64,000 bases of DNA from BOKV01 sp041397525 (GCA_041397525.1 JAWKWL010000006.1:1-64000), one strand, 5' to 3'; shown: positions 27,374 to 36,881, counted from the first letter of the stretch. Translations and numbers: made by a program. Notes: generated from the sequence alone by a model not told the origin.

Positions 27374-28510
27374 ATGAGACAGCACTCACATGCATGCAGA
27401 AGTCTGGCCGGAACAGGGTTCGCCGGAATAGTCCTGGCGCTTTCGGCATTGCTGGTGCCGGGGCAATTGATATCGGCAGCCCATGCGGAGCCCCCGGCGA
27501 AGCAATTGTTCGGGGCAAAGGCGCTGCCTGCCGACATGCCGGCCCAATCCGTCGGGTTCTATTCCAAGGGATGCATTGCCGGCGCACGCGCCATACCCGT
27601 GGATGGTCCGGACTGGCAGGTCATGCGCCTGTCGCGCAACCGGCGCTGGGGACACCCAGAGCTGCTCAAGACCATCGAGGCGCTTTCCGTCAAGGCAAAA
27701 CAGGATGGCTGGAACGGTTTGCTGGTTGGGGACATTTCACAGCCGCGCGGCGGGCCAATGCTGACTGGACATGCCTCGCACCAAATCGGGCTTGATGCGG
27801 ATATCTGGTTTACGCCAATGCCCGACCAGCGCATGACCTACAAGGAACGCGAGGAAACCAGCGCCATCTCCGTGCTGAAGGCAAACAGCAATTATGTCGA
27901 TGATGCCCGCTGGAAACCGCACTTCACCAGCCTGTTGCGTGACGCAGCATCCTACAGCCAGGTGGAGCGCATCCTTGTTCATCCCGGGGTGAAGAAGAAG
28001 CTTTGCGATACCGTCAAGGGCGACCGCAGCTGGCTCTCCAAAATCAGGCCGTATTACGGACACCACTATCATTTCCACCTGCGTATCAAGTGCCCGCAGG
28101 GATCTGGAAATTGCAAGCCGCAAGCGGAGGTGGCGCAGGGCGAGGGTTGCGACAAGTCGCTTTCGTGGTGGTTCGATGTAGCGCTTGCACCCAAGAAGGC
28201 GAAGAAGCCCGACAAGAACCAAAAGCCGGAAAAGCCCAAGAAGCCGCGTTACCTGACACTGTCGCAAATGCCTTCGCAATGCGCGACCATTCTCAATGCG
28301 GATGAAGTGCCGGAGCAGCGTGCGGAATTCCGCACCCGCGAAACCGCATTTTCGGCACCTGAAATCGACATCCCGAAAGTCGATCCGATGGCGATCCTGG
28401 CGAGCAAGCCGATAGAGGCCAGCAAGAATGTGGCATCAAATGCTGCAGCCAGCGGGAATACTGCAATCCCGGCAAATGTGCCGGTGCCAATGCCACGACC
28501 ATTGCGCTAG
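27374..28510 (+). CDS. mepA: Penicillin-insensitive murein endopeptidase
   Basis: 378 residues from the ATG at 27374. Signal peptide with a hydrophobic core at about 12-35 (AGIVLALSALLVPG). The MepA zinc site is complete: GHASHQIGLDADIWF and YYGHHYHFHLRIKCP. It cuts D-Ala-mDAP crosslinks in the periplasm. An unusual 100-residue C-terminal extension follows, beginning with a lysine/proline tract (PKKAKKPDKNQKPEKPKKPR) and ending in low-complexity Ala/Pro sequence, possibly a wall-binding or spacer segment. Confidence 0.9.
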   Translation: MRQHSHACRSLAGTGFAGIVLALSALLVPGQLISAAHAEPPAKQLFGAKALPADMPAQSVGFYSKGCIAGARAIPVDGPDWQVMRLSRNRRWGHPELLKTIEALSVKAKQDGWNGLLVGDISQPRGGPMLTGHASHQIGLDADIWFTPMPDQRMTYKEREETSAISVLKANSNYVDDARWKPHFTSLLRDAASYSQVERILVHPGVKKKLCDTVKGDRSWLSKIRPYYGHHYHFHLRIKCPQGSGNCKPQAEVAQGEGCDKSLSWWFDVALAPKKAKKPDKNQKPEKPKKPRYLTLSQMPSQCATILNADEVPEQRAEFRTRETAFSAPEIDIPKVDPMAILASKPIEASKNVASNAAASGNTAIPANVPVPMPRPLR

Positions 28511-28529
28511 AGCGGGAGAAACCCCGCTC
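28510..28529. terminator. Stem-loop between convergent mepA and msrA
   Basis: GAGCGGG (28510-28516) pairs with CCCGCTC (28523-28529) around a 6-base loop, beginning at the last base of the mepA stop. Placed between converging genes, so it could serve both strands, though no T-run is seen. Confidence 0.5.
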
Positions 28530-28544
28530 CGCCGTCCATGGAAT

Positions 28545-29210
28545 TCAGGCAGATACGCCAATGCCTATCGGGCAGGCGACGCCGGTTCCGCCTATGCCAC
28601 AATATCCGTCAGGGTTCTTGGCAAGATATTGCTGATGATATTCCTCGGCAAAATAGAACGGACCCGCCTCGGCAATTTCCGTGGTTATCGACCGGTTGAT
28701 GCCGCCGTTGCGAAGCGCTTCGGCATAAGTGTCGCGCGATGCCCGGGCTGTCTCCATCTGCCCGTTCGAGAAGGTGTAGATGCCGGACCGGTATTGCGTT
28801 CCCACATCACCGCCCTGACGCATGCCCTGGGTCGGATCGTGGTTTTCCCAAAACACTTTCAGCAGGCCGTCATAACTGATGACCGCCGGATCATACACCA
28901 CCAAGACAACCTCGTTGTGACCGGTAAGGCCGGTACAGACTTCCTGATAAGTCGGGTTTGGCGACATGCCCGCCATATAGCCAACCGCCGTGACATGGAC
29001 GCCGGGTGTTTCCCAGAACTTGCGCTCGGCACCCCAAAAACACCCGATGCCAAAGACTGCCCTTTCCATGCCTGCCGGATAGGGTTCATGCAGAGAGTGG
29101 CCGGAAACGAAATGGTGCGTCGCAGTCGGCAATGGGTCAGGGCGACCCGGCAGGGCATGGGCCTTATCGGGCAGCTTGAGCTTGTGGTTGAACATGTCGA
29201 GCAAGAACAT
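28545..29210 (-). CDS. msrA: Peptide-methionine (S)-S-oxide reductase
   Basis: 221 residues from the ATG at 29210. Reduces methionine-S-sulfoxide in oxidised proteins. The active-site GCFWGAERKFW holds the catalytic Cys. Further blocks are EVCTGLTGHNEVV, FWENHDPTQGMRQGGDVGTQYRS and the C-terminal YCGIGGTGVACPIG, which may carry the recycling Cys. The N-terminal extension of about 50 residues (MFLLDMFNHKLKLPDKA) is common in alphaproteobacterial MsrA. A small membrane protein gene lies just upstream. Confidence 0.93.
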   Translation of the reverse strand: MFLLDMFNHKLKLPDKAHALPGRPDPLPTATHHFVSGHSLHEPYPAGMERAVFGIGCFWGAERKFWETPGVHVTAVGYMAGMSPNPTYQEVCTGLTGHNEVVLVVYDPAVISYDGLLKVFWENHDPTQGMRQGGDVGTQYRSGIYTFSNGQMETARASRDTYAEALRNGGINRSITTEIAEAGPFYFAEEYHQQYLAKNPDGYCGIGGTGVACPIGIGVSA

Positions 29211-29273
29211 TGTGTTTATCCCGTGCTGGGTTTCGGCAAACTTCAAGCCCATGCTTTCCGATGGGCACAATTC

Positions 29274-29597
29274 TCAATCGCGAAAGCTCTCCTGCCATCT
29301 GCGGCGACGGTTTCGCGCACCGATCGAGAACAGGATTGCAAGAATGGCGAATAACGCCCATGTCGGTGATTTCAACAGGGTAACAAAAACGGGGTCCCAA
29401 AAGAAGGGATACAGGTTTTGCGTGATGAACTGGCGGACGAGCTCGAGCGAGCTGGGATTGAAGCGCTGCCAGTCCATGTGAAGAGGTGTCAGGACCAGGG
29501 CTGAATCGGCAATGGATCGGGCAAGGTCCAGCACCCCCGAGACGAGGGCTATTGCCAAACAAGCCAGGCTGATGACCCGGAACAATGCCTTTAGCAT
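29274..29597 (-). CDS. Small two-helix membrane protein, unknown function
   Basis: 107 residues with hydrophobic helices at about 5-25 and 76-94, a polar middle (DWQRFNPSSLELVRQFITQN) and a basic tail (GARNRRRRWQ), so the tail should be cytoplasmic. I do not recognise a characterised family. It lies 63 bases upstream of msrA on the same strand and may share its promoter. Confidence 0.6.
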   Translation of the reverse strand: MLKALFRVISLACLAIALVSGVLDLARSIADSALVLTPLHMDWQRFNPSSLELVRQFITQNLYPFFWDPVFVTLLKSPTWALFAILAILFSIGARNRRRRWQESFRD

Positions 29598-29740
29598 CGC
29601 ATTTCCCCAGTTTCACGATTTGCGACCAGATTTCACCATCCGGACACGACCTGCACGCAGGGATGAATCTAATGTCAGGGCGTCCATTTCGCAATGGTGC
29701 AAGATTGTTTGCATATGCGCAGACATTTCCAACTCAGTGC

Positions 29741-29768
29741 TTGAACCGACAGAACTTATTTGTATAGT
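29741..29768 (+). promoter_or_regulatory. Sigma70-type promoter for the tRNA-Ser locus
   Basis: TTGAAC (29741-29746), a 16-base spacer and TATAGT (29763-29768). Transcription would begin near 29775. That is 35 bases before the oldest, decayed tRNA-like copy at 29810, but about 270 bases before the intact tRNA-Ser. Confidence 0.6.
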
Positions 29769-29809
29769 GCGCCAGCCTGATCGGGCGTCGCAATCCGTTC
29801 ATCAAGCAG

Positions 29810-30075
29810 GAAGAACTGGCAATGGTCGATGCCAGTATCACAAGGCTCTGTCACAAGGCTTTGCCGAAGTATCCCATGAGAGAGGCGTGCGTTTCTCTTC
29901 GACCCCACGGTCAAACAACGTGGCAGAATAAACGGAGAGGTGGCCGAGTGGTCGAAGGCGCCCCTGTTTCGGCTTCGCCGAAACACTCCGCAAGAGAGGC
30001 GTGCGCTTCTCTTCGACCCCACGGTCTGATGCCGTGGCAGAATAAACGGAGAGGTGGCCGAGTGGTCGAAGGCGC
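29810..30075 (+). repeat. Tandem duplications of the tRNA-Ser 5' half with hairpin spacers
   Basis: Two 83-bp copies with a 114-bp period (29879-29961 and 29993-30075) include the first 28 bases of tRNA-Ser (from 29934 and 30048), and they differ at only a few positions. A more decayed tRNA-like start at about 29810 suggests a third copy. Between tRNA halves are conserved hairpins. One is TGTTTCGGC/GCCGAAACA with loop TTC (29965-29985). The second is an AAGAGA/TCTCTT stem. The third is CCACG(G)/(C)CGTGG, and its differences between copies fall in the loop. Confidence 0.85.
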
Positions 30076-30137
30076 ACGCCTGGAAAGTGTGTAGGCGGGT
30101 AACCGTCTCGAGGGTTCGAATCCCTCTCTCTCCGCCA
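30048..30137 (+). tRNA. tRNA-Ser (anticodon GGA)
   Basis: Acceptor GGAGAGG pairs with TCTCTCC (30127-30133), followed by discriminator G and encoded CCA. D arm is TGGCCGAGTGGTCGAAGGC, the anticodon loop CTGGAAA gives GGA, there is a long class II variable arm, and the T arm contains GGTTCGAATCC. Reads UCC/UCU. Downstream lies a T-tailed terminator and then an accessory island. Confidence 0.95.
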
Positions 30138-30163
30138 CTTGCCCCCGCGAAAGCGTTCTCCCG

Positions 30164-30185
30164 ATCCGGCTGCGGCCGGATTTTT
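30164..30185 (+). terminator. Intrinsic terminator of tRNA-Ser
   Basis: ATCCGGC (30164-30170), loop TGCG, GCCGGAT (30175-30181), then TTTT. Perfect 7-bp stem with a T-run, 27 bases after the tRNA. Confidence 0.85.
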
Positions 30186-31023
30186 GCGTTGTTTTCTAGG
30201 GTTATGCGGGAAAGGCTGAGCACTGGCCCCGGCGCCAGGCGGGCCGGAAGCGTTCTCTCAGGGGCGGCTTTCTCCCGACCTGATGACTGCGCCGATTTAG
30301 CGTTCAGGTCGCAAGACACTGCAAAGTAACAATTTTCCGGGGCCCGTGATCGGGGTTGTATCCAGGTCCGGTCTGCATGACTTGGAACTGCGTTCGAACT
30401 CGGCTGGTGACACCTTAGGTTGGGGCCGAGCGGCGGTAGATGGCGGTAAGCAGTTGTTCGCCGCGTCGGGCACCAATGACCGCTCTGCGGCCCGATCCAG
30501 ACTCCTGCATTTGCGACCATTGCTGACGCAGCAATTGTTTGCAGGTGCAGTGCATTGGTCGCTACTTCATGGCGTAGTAGGGGACTTCAGGGCGCCTGAC
30601 GCGATGCGGTTTGGCCTTACGCAGCTATTCATAGACTCAGACGATGTTGCGTGTGCGATTGATGTTATTGCGGATGTCGTGACAACAAAAGCCTACGAAG
30701 CACCCGAGTTTCAGGTTCGGGGATCAGTCACCTGATGCGGTAACTTCAACGGCGCCGGCAGCACGACTGCTGCCTGGCGTCGCTTGTAACTGGCTGTGAC
30801 CGCAATGGCTCTACTAGAGCCTGACAAAGCCGCAGTTCTTAACGCTAAACCGTTTCTATCGACGAGAAGAAGTCCGACACAGAGTTCTTTACCAAGATTG
30901 CACATAGGTGTCCAAAAATGCCTGATTGACAGAATCATATATGATCTGTCATCGTGTATGAAATACTTGCTAGAGTGCCTCGGAACAGAGGTGGGTACTG
31001 GACACCAGCACAGGGAGAAGAGA
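30186..31023. other. Gene-free stretch at the left edge of the island
   Basis: About 840 bases in which I find no convincing gene. A 129-residue frame at 30346-30735 has no recognisable domain, no ribosome site and no supporting context. The right end holds an operator-like palindrome and the ribosome site of the ehuB-like gene (GGGAGAAGAG). Confidence 0.6.
30927..30951. promoter_or_regulatory. Operator-like double palindrome upstream of ehuB
   Basis: Outer arms TGACAGA (30927-30933) and TCTGTCA (30945-30951) enclose a perfect 10-bp palindrome TCATATATGA (30935-30944), with one unpaired A. It also contains TTGACA (30926-30931), so a repressor here would block RNA polymerase. The frameshifted GntR gene downstream (34307-35037) is the obvious former ligand. 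Confidence 0.55.
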
Positions 31024-31875
31024 ATGAATCTGACACGTAGAACAGTAGTGACCACGGCGGTAGCACTCTTGGCGATGGGGAGTGCCACGGGAGGCGCAAA
31101 CGCGGACACGCTGATGGACCGTGCTCAAGGAGACGGACTTCGGGTCGCCTTCTACAACTTCAAGCCATTTTCCTATGAGGACGGGAACGGGAATATAACG
31201 GGAACTGATGTCGAGACCCTCAGGATTGTTCTTGAGAGAATGGGAGGGAAAGTCGACACGCTCAGCAATACGGATTGGGGCGCGTTGATCCCGGGTCTGA
31301 AGGCGAACCGCTTTGATGTCGTCGCAGCCGGTATGTACATAACGCCGGAACGATGTGCGGAAGTTCAGTTTTCCGAGCCACTCTTCGGAATGCAGCAGGG
31401 CTTCATTGTTGCCGCGGGCAATCCGAAAGGACTGAGCAACTACGAATCCGTTGCCGCCACCGGTGCTCTACTCGGAGTCGTTCCGGGCACAGCGCAGGAG
31501 GGCTATGCTTCCAGAGCCGGCGTCGCGAGCGACAAAATCTTTGGTTTCCCCGACAACCCGACCGGAATCGCGGCCTTGCTCGCCGGCAGAATTGATGTTT
31601 GGGGTATCTCCGGCCCATCCGCGCGCGAGATTATCGCGAGCACGCCCGGTGGTGGACTGGAAGCCGTGCCGCCGTTCGCCGAAGTTGCCGGCAAGATCCG
31701 TGTTTCGCACGGGGCATTCGCGTTCAGGCCGGAGGACTCGGCATTCGTTGAGGCATTCAATGTTGAACTCAAGAAGTTCACTTCATCGCCCGAGTATGTC
31801 AAGTTGCTTGAAGCACATGGTCTGACAGCAGATGAACTCCCACTGCAGGACACCGCCACTCTTTGTGCGGAGTGA
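31024..31875 (+). CDS. ehuB: Ectoine-type ABC transporter, substrate-binding protein
   Basis: 283 residues from the ATG at 31024 behind GGGAGAAGAG. Signal peptide (MNLTRRTVVTTAVALLAMG ... ANA), then a type II amino-acid binding protein (LRVAFYNFKPFSYEDGNGNI; TDWGALIPGLKANRFDVVAA; ITPERCAEVQFSEP). The GALIPGL-ANRFDVVA-ITPERC series is what I recall for EhuB, the ectoine/hydroxyectoine receptor, and the downstream gene set supports this. Another compatible-solute or polar amino-acid ligand is possible. Intact, unlike the genes after the transporter. Confidence 0.72.
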   Translation: MNLTRRTVVTTAVALLAMGSATGGANADTLMDRAQGDGLRVAFYNFKPFSYEDGNGNITGTDVETLRIVLERMGGKVDTLSNTDWGALIPGLKANRFDVVAAGMYITPERCAEVQFSEPLFGMQQGFIVAAGNPKGLSNYESVAATGALLGVVPGTAQEGYASRAGVASDKIFGFPDNPTGIAALLAGRIDVWGISGPSAREIIASTPGGGLEAVPPFAEVAGKIRVSHGAFAFRPEDSAFVEAFNVELKKFTSSPEYVKLLEAHGLTADELPLQDTATLCAE

Positions 31876-31895
31876 ATCGCACAATGCATCAATAC

Positions 31896-31918
31896 GCGGC
31901 GGCATAATTTGCCGCCGC
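31896..31918 (+). terminator. Stem-loop after ehuB
   Basis: GCGGCGGCA (31896-31904) and TGCCGCCGC (31910-31918) form a perfect 9-bp stem, loop TAATT, 21 bases after the stop. The following 220 bases before ehuC contain no gene. Suits partial termination between the binding protein and permease genes. Confidence 0.7.
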
Positions 31919-32138
31919 TAGAGAGTGGGACGGCGTCCGGCTCAGGCTTCACGCCGATTTGCAGTATGGGACAAGGCAATGCGTTCATCGTGTTTGTGAC
32001 GTTTCGAATTCCCTTTGCTACAGTGCAACAGCGCCGGACCAGAACAGGCGCGGCGTCAAGAATGTCCATGTTTGGCCCATTTGCTCCAGGTACGATTGTC
32101 AAATCGTATTCCAAGCCGACCTGCAATTGTGGTGCCGC

Positions 32139-32861
32139 ATGAAATCTCGTAGCCCCGTAGCAATTCTCGTTCCGTTGGCATTTTTCGCTGGTCTCTATTT
32201 CGCAGTTTTTTCGTCGGTTGCAGATTTCCTGCCTTCATTGCTGAAAGGCCTCACAGTTACGATCTCCGTTGCAATTCCCTCTATCATGTTGACTTATGTG
32301 ATTTCTATCATTGCCGGATTGGGCAGGGCTTCCAACCTGACCGCGGTTCGCTGGGTATCCGGGATTTATATTGAGGTTTTCCGCGGCGTCAGCCTGCTGG
32401 TCATTCTTTTCTGGCTCTACTTTGTCCTACCTGAATTTGGTATCACAATTTCCGCATTTTCCGCCGCGGTTTTGGGTATCAGCCTAAATGCTGCGGCTTA
32501 TGGCGCAGAAACCATTCGCGGCGCGATTCAGGCAGTGCCCAAAGGTCAAACTGAGGCCTGCATCACCTTGAATATCTCGGGCTGGCAGAAGTACATCCGG
32601 ATCATTTTGCCTCAGGCACTCGTGATCGCTGTTCCAGCTATGACCAACATAACTATCGAGTTGCTGAAAGGCACAGCACTTGTTTCTGCTGTGACACTTG
32701 TTGATGTAACCGCCGCAGCCGTGCGCCAAAACCAGATGACGTTTCGGACCATCGAGATTTTTTCAGTGCTGGCTCTTATCTACTTTTGCCTGGCGCAAGT
32801 TGCGCGGTTCTCCGGTGCGCAGATTGAACAGATCCTCAACCGTCATACTGGAGTGCGGTGA
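32139..32861 (+). CDS. ehuC: Ectoine-type ABC transporter, permease 1
   Basis: 240 residues from the ATG at 32139. Five membrane helices of the His/Glu-type permease family, with the EAA loop at GAIQAVPKGQTEACITLNIS and the typical YIEVFRGVSLLVILFWLYFVLPE. The stop overlaps the start of the second permease gene. Pairs with that permease as a heterodimer. Confidence 0.78.
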   Translation: MKSRSPVAILVPLAFFAGLYFAVFSSVADFLPSLLKGLTVTISVAIPSIMLTYVISIIAGLGRASNLTAVRWVSGIYIEVFRGVSLLVILFWLYFVLPEFGITISAFSAAVLGISLNAAAYGAETIRGAIQAVPKGQTEACITLNISGWQKYIRIILPQALVIAVPAMTNITIELLKGTALVSAVTLVDVTAAAVRQNQMTFRTIEIFSVLALIYFCLAQVARFSGAQIEQILNRHTGVR

Positions 32862-33532
32862 TGGACTGGCGTTGGGACTTCACCTTCGAAACAGTATTGC
32901 CTCGAATTCTGCCGGGCCTCTGGGTCACGGTGGAAGTCACGTTTTTGGCCTTCGCTCTTTCCCTGGTTTTGGGACTGGTCCTGATGATGGCACGACGTGC
33001 TTCGAACCCGCTCCTGTCATTTGTAGCAGGCGAATTCATCGAGTTCATGCGTGGCATGCCCTTGGTCGTCGTCATTTTCTTTTTGTTCTTCGTTCTGCCA
33101 GAAATTAACATCTATCTCGCGCCGTTCTGGACGGGAGTCCTGGCGATGGGAATCTATAACTCCGCGCCGGCCGCCGAAATCCTACGCGGCGGAGTGCAAG
33201 CGGTTCCGAAAGGGCAATGGGAAGCAGCGCATGTTCTGAATTTTTCCACTTACCGAACCTGGCGAAATGTAGTTTTGCCGCAAGCCGTCGGCCCGGTCGT
33301 CCCAAGTCTGGGAAACTTGCTGATTGTTACCTTCAAGGAGGCGCCGATTTTGTCATTCGTGGCCGTGCCGGAGATGTTGGATGCCGCGAAACGGATTGCT
33401 TCGGAAACCTATCGTTTTACCGAGCCACTGACGGTTGTGGGGATATTGTTTCTTGCCCTCAGCCTCGGATCGGCATTTCTGATCCGTCTGGTTGAGCGGT
33501 ACATGATGACGGGAACTCGCCATGGCAAATGA
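32861..33532 (+). CDS. ehuD: Ectoine-type ABC transporter, permease 2
   Basis: 223 residues from the ATG at 32861, one base into the previous stop; a GTG at 32858 would add one Met. Same family as permease 1: FIEFMRGMPLVVVIFFLFFVLPE and EAA loop GGVQAVPKGQWEAAHVLNFS. Overlaps the ATPase gene by 11 bases. Intact. Confidence 0.78.
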   Translation: MDWRWDFTFETVLPRILPGLWVTVEVTFLAFALSLVLGLVLMMARRASNPLLSFVAGEFIEFMRGMPLVVVIFFLFFVLPEINIYLAPFWTGVLAMGIYNSAPAAEILRGGVQAVPKGQWEAAHVLNFSTYRTWRNVVLPQAVGPVVPSLGNLLIVTFKEAPILSFVAVPEMLDAAKRIASETYRFTEPLTVVGILFLALSLGSAFLIRLVERYMMTGTRHGK

Positions 33533-34298
33533 GAAAATCCGTTTCGAGAGCGTGACCAAGCGCTATGGAGCGTTGGCCGTCCTGGACAAGCTGGACCTGT
33601 CTATCGCCGAGGGTGAGGTGGTCACGATCATTGGTCCTTCCGGGTCCGGCAAGACGACGGTTCTGCGCTGTCTGATGACGTTGGAAAGCATCGAAGACGG
33701 CGTCATTCGCATTGACGGTGAACCGCTGAACAAGATGGAGCAGGGCGGCCAGCTCGTGCCCGCCTCAACCGCACATTTGCGCAAGATGCGGCGCAAGCTG
33801 GGCATGGTGTTTCAAAGCTTCAACCTGTTTCCGCATCTGACGGTACTGCAAAACTGCGCCGAACCACCGACGATGGCCATGGGCGTCACACGTGACGAGG
33901 CCCGCAAGCGGGCGCAGGAACTGTTGGAAATGGTCGGCATGGGCGACAAGCAGAGCCATTACCCGGCCCAATTGTCCGGGGGACAGCAGCAGCGGGTTGC
34001 CATTGCCCGCACTCTGGCGATGCAGCCGGAGATACTCGTCTTCGACGAACCGACTTCCGCATTGGATCCCGAAACGATTGAAGAGGTCACCTCGGTAATA
34101 CGAACACTGGCCGTCAAACACAGCTACACCATGCTGATGGTCACCCATCAGATCGACTTTGCCCACGACATTTCCGACCGCATTTGCTTCTTCGACAAGG
34201 GCCGGATCGTCGAGCAAGGCCCGCCCACGAGCGTAATCGATGCTCCGACAGAGCCTCGAACCCAGCAATTCTTGCGCAAGGTTGCGCAGGCTCGATAG
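33522..34298 (+). CDS. ehuA: Ectoine-type ABC transporter, ATP-binding protein
   Basis: 258 residues. Walker A GPSGSGKTT, signature LSGGQQQRVAIARTLA, Walker B ILVFDEPTSALDPE, switch His in MLMVTHQIDFA. Polar amino-acid type (HisP/GlnQ) ATPase. Closes an intact four-gene importer; from the next gene onward every reading frame in the cluster is broken. Confidence 0.82.
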   Translation: MANEKIRFESVTKRYGALAVLDKLDLSIAEGEVVTIIGPSGSGKTTVLRCLMTLESIEDGVIRIDGEPLNKMEQGGQLVPASTAHLRKMRRKLGMVFQSFNLFPHLTVLQNCAEPPTMAMGVTRDEARKRAQELLEMVGMGDKQSHYPAQLSGGQQQRVAIARTLAMQPEILVFDEPTSALDPETIEEVTSVIRTLAVKHSYTMLMVTHQIDFAHDISDRICFFDKGRIVEQGPPTSVIDAPTEPRTQQFLRKVAQAR

Positions 34299-34306
34299 GA
34301 CCAAGA

Positions 34307-35037
34307 ATGGCCGAAATGCAAACACTACCAAAATCTGAAATCGCCTATCTGAGGGTCAAGCAGGACATCCTCAGCGGTCGTCTGACGGACGATGCGCCGC
34401 TGCGCATCGAGGCTTTGAAAACGAACTATGATGTCGGAATTACGCCGATCCGCGAAGCCTTGGCCCGGCTCGAAGCCGAGGGATTCGTCAAGCTCCATCA
34501 CAATCGCGGCTATTACACAACGCCCCTGAGTGCGGAAGACTTCGAAGATCTGCTTTTTCCCGATCAACGATAGAGACGGAACTCCTGACCAGGTCAATCG
34601 AACGGGGTGATGAAGACTGGGAAGTCAATCTCCTTGCCGCGCATAGGAGGCTCGGCAACTCAAAACTCGATTTGCGCGACCCGGACCTGCCCGAACTGGA
34701 ACGGTGGGAAGAACGCCATATCGAATTCCACATGGCTTTGGTCGGCGCTGCGGGGTCAAAGCATCTTCTGGCGTTTTATCGCAGCATCTATGATCACTTC
34801 CGCCGTCATCAGAAAGCCTTTGTGCTCCTGCCCTCGGCCAATCGGGCTGACAAGGGCGACGAGACGGCGCTGCGCGCGATCGAAGGTATTGAACGACGCA
34901 TGTCGATCGAAGAACACACAAGCCTTATGGAGGCAGCGCTGGCACGCGACGTTGATCTGGCCCTGCAACTGATCAAAGAGCATTCCAGTCTGTCGCCGTC
35001 GCAGATTGGCATCCCCTATTTTGTCGGAACCCGATAA
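34307..35037 (+). pseudogene. GntR/FadR-type regulator, frameshifted
   Basis: The first part (from MAEMQTLPKSEIAYLRVK to EDFEDLLF) is a GntR winged helix (YDVGITPIREALARLEAEGF). At a T-run near 34554-34558 the frame shifts, and the FCD domain continues in another frame (ETELLTRSIERGDEDWE ... HIEFHMALVGAAGSKHLL ... SSLSPSQIGIPYFVGTR). One base change restores a normal protein of about 240 residues. Probable former regulator of the island operon. A sequencing error in the T-run is possible. Confidence 0.8.
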
Positions 35038-36017
35038 TGTCGACCGACAAGCAGCGTGCCATTGTGCGCATACCGAGCTAGCAGAGATCATCGAGGCCGC
35101 AAAGCGGATCGCACCCCATGTTGAGGAAAGCCCTGTTATTGAGTTGCCGCTTGACCTTCCCGGCAAGCGGATCTTCATCAAGGACGAAGGGCACAACCAA
35201 GCGGGTGCTTTTAAGCTTCGCGGCGCGCTAAATGCCGTCTTGTCGCGCCCACGTTCTGAGATTTCGGGTGGCGTTTGCACTGTCGGCTCCGGCAACATGG
35301 CTTATGCTGTCGCAACCGCGGCGCGCATCGCCGGAGTGCCCATGGCCGCCTACATGTATGCCCACGCTCCGCAGTCCAAGATGGAAGGCGTGCGCGCGAA
35401 TGGCGGCGAGGTCCGTGTCGTCAGTGACGAAACCTACTGGTCTTATGCGCTGGCCAAACCTCTCCCGACACGGACTGGAGCTATATCTATCCGGTCACCG
35501 ATCAGGCTGTAATCACCGGTCACGCTTCCATCGGACTCGAGATCGCACGGCAGGTGCCGAATGTGGATCTGGTGCTGACGCCATACGGCGCCGGTGGTCT
35601 GACCACAGGCACTGCCAGCACGTTGCACCGTCTGGGCCACAAGGCCGAGGTCATCGCGGTCGAGGCCGATGTGGCAACGCCCGTAACCGCCGCGTTGACC
35701 GCCGGGCACCCTGTGACCGTCCCGATGAAGCGATCCTTCGTAAAGGCCATAGGCGCACCGACTGTCATTGACGGGGTATGGTCTGCCGCCCGGCAGCTCG
35801 TGCGCCGCAGTTCGGTGGTGACGCTGGAGCAGACAACCGACGCGATCCGCCTGCTTTTGAGAAAGCAAAGATCGTCACCGAAGGCGCATCGGCCACTGCC
35901 CTTGCAGCAGCCATCCATGACCCGGCCCTGACCGGCACAATCCTGTGTGTGCTGAGCGGTCGAAACATCGACGCCGCAGACTATGCGACCGTCCTGCAGG
36001 GAGGGATACCCGAATGA
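35038..36017 (+). pseudogene. PLP-dependent threonine/serine dehydratase-like, three frameshifts
   Basis: Begins MSTDKQRA, shifts frame within about 40 bases, and continues EIIEAAKRIAPHVEESPVIE and IKDEGHNQAGAFKLRGALNA (PLP Lys in AFKLRG). It shifts again near 35460 (VITGHASIGLEIARQVPNVD; TPYGAGGLTTGTAST) and once more near 35850 (IVTEGASATALAAAIHDPAL ... CVLSGRNIDAADY). Fold type II dehydratase, resembling EutB in the ectoine-use cluster of rhizobia. Cannot make an active enzyme as it stands. Confidence 0.8.
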
Positions 36018-36875
36018 TTGAACCGCAAAACGACAGCACGGGGTCACCCATTTTCTACGACCCGACTCTGAAAGGCAAAGTTGCTCTGGTCAGCGGTGGT
36101 ATGGGTGGCGTTGGGCGCGAAACTGTCAAGGCGATGGTAGCGCATGGCTTGCGCGTGATCCTGACCTATGCCGATGGTTTCGAAGATCCGAAACACGCGG
36201 CCAGCTTTGCCGCCAGTCTGGGCGACGACGTTCGCGCCCTCGGTCTGAATCTGATGGAACGGGGCTCCGTCGAGCGCTGCATGCAAGACGCTTTCGCGCT
36301 GTTCGGTAATGTCGATATCCTCGTCAACAACGCTGCCGTCGGGTCGGCGACCGTCACCGCCTATGGCGAAACTTTCGGCGAGCAGGACCGTGCCATGCTC
36401 TTGATCAACGCCGATGGGACGCTGGCGATGGTTCAGGCCTTTCTGTCTGAGCGGAGCGCGCGAGACATCAGCAGCCCCGCCAAGATCATCAACATGAGCT
36501 CTGTCGGCGGCGGTACAACCCAGATCCCCGGATTTCGCCTCTCCGACGGCATGAGCAAATCTGCAATCGCCTTCCTGACACGCCCTTGCGGCCGAGCATG
36601 TGCATGACGATATCGACGTATTCGCCATCAGTCCCGGCGCAATCAACACGCGGATGTTGCAGGCGAGTACCCTAGACAAACTGTCGGAGCCGGAACGTCG
36701 AGCCTATGTCGCAAGGCTGCCCAAAGGGCGGCTGATCGAGCCTATCGAGATAGCGACGCTCATCCTGTTTCTGTCATCGGCCTATTCTACGCCTCTGCAT
36801 GGCAGCGTGATCGATGCGTCCATGGGACTTGGCGTCCGACCAGGGTTGGCATCAGAACAAGCATCCGGTTCCTGA
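36014..36875 (+). pseudogene. Short-chain dehydrogenase/reductase, frameshifted
   Basis: From the ATG at 36014: KGKVALVSGGMGGVGRETVK is the NAD(P) site, ILVNNAAVGSA follows, then NMSSVGGG. The frame shifts near 36585, after SAIAFLTR, and resumes as HDDIDVFAISPGAINTRMLQ to GLASEQASGS. Also odd: in the catalytic YxxxK position the sequence reads D-G-M-S-K, so the Tyr is replaced by Asp. The start overlaps the previous gene by 4 bases. Confidence 0.8.
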
Positions 36876-36881
36876 GTTGTT

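Noticed and set aside
28428..29354. 308-residue open frame on the plus strand over msrA
   Set aside because: Antisense to msrA, whose catalytic motifs are intact; the plus-strand product has no recognisable domain.
29756..30520. 254-residue open frame on the minus strand
   Set aside because: It crosses the tRNA-Ser gene, its duplicated halves and the terminator, and repeats the same peptide because the DNA is duplicated. It is a shadow of RNA sequence.
30346..30735. 129-residue open frame in the island
   Set aside because: No ribosome site, no domain and no homologue recalled; treated as gene-free sequence.
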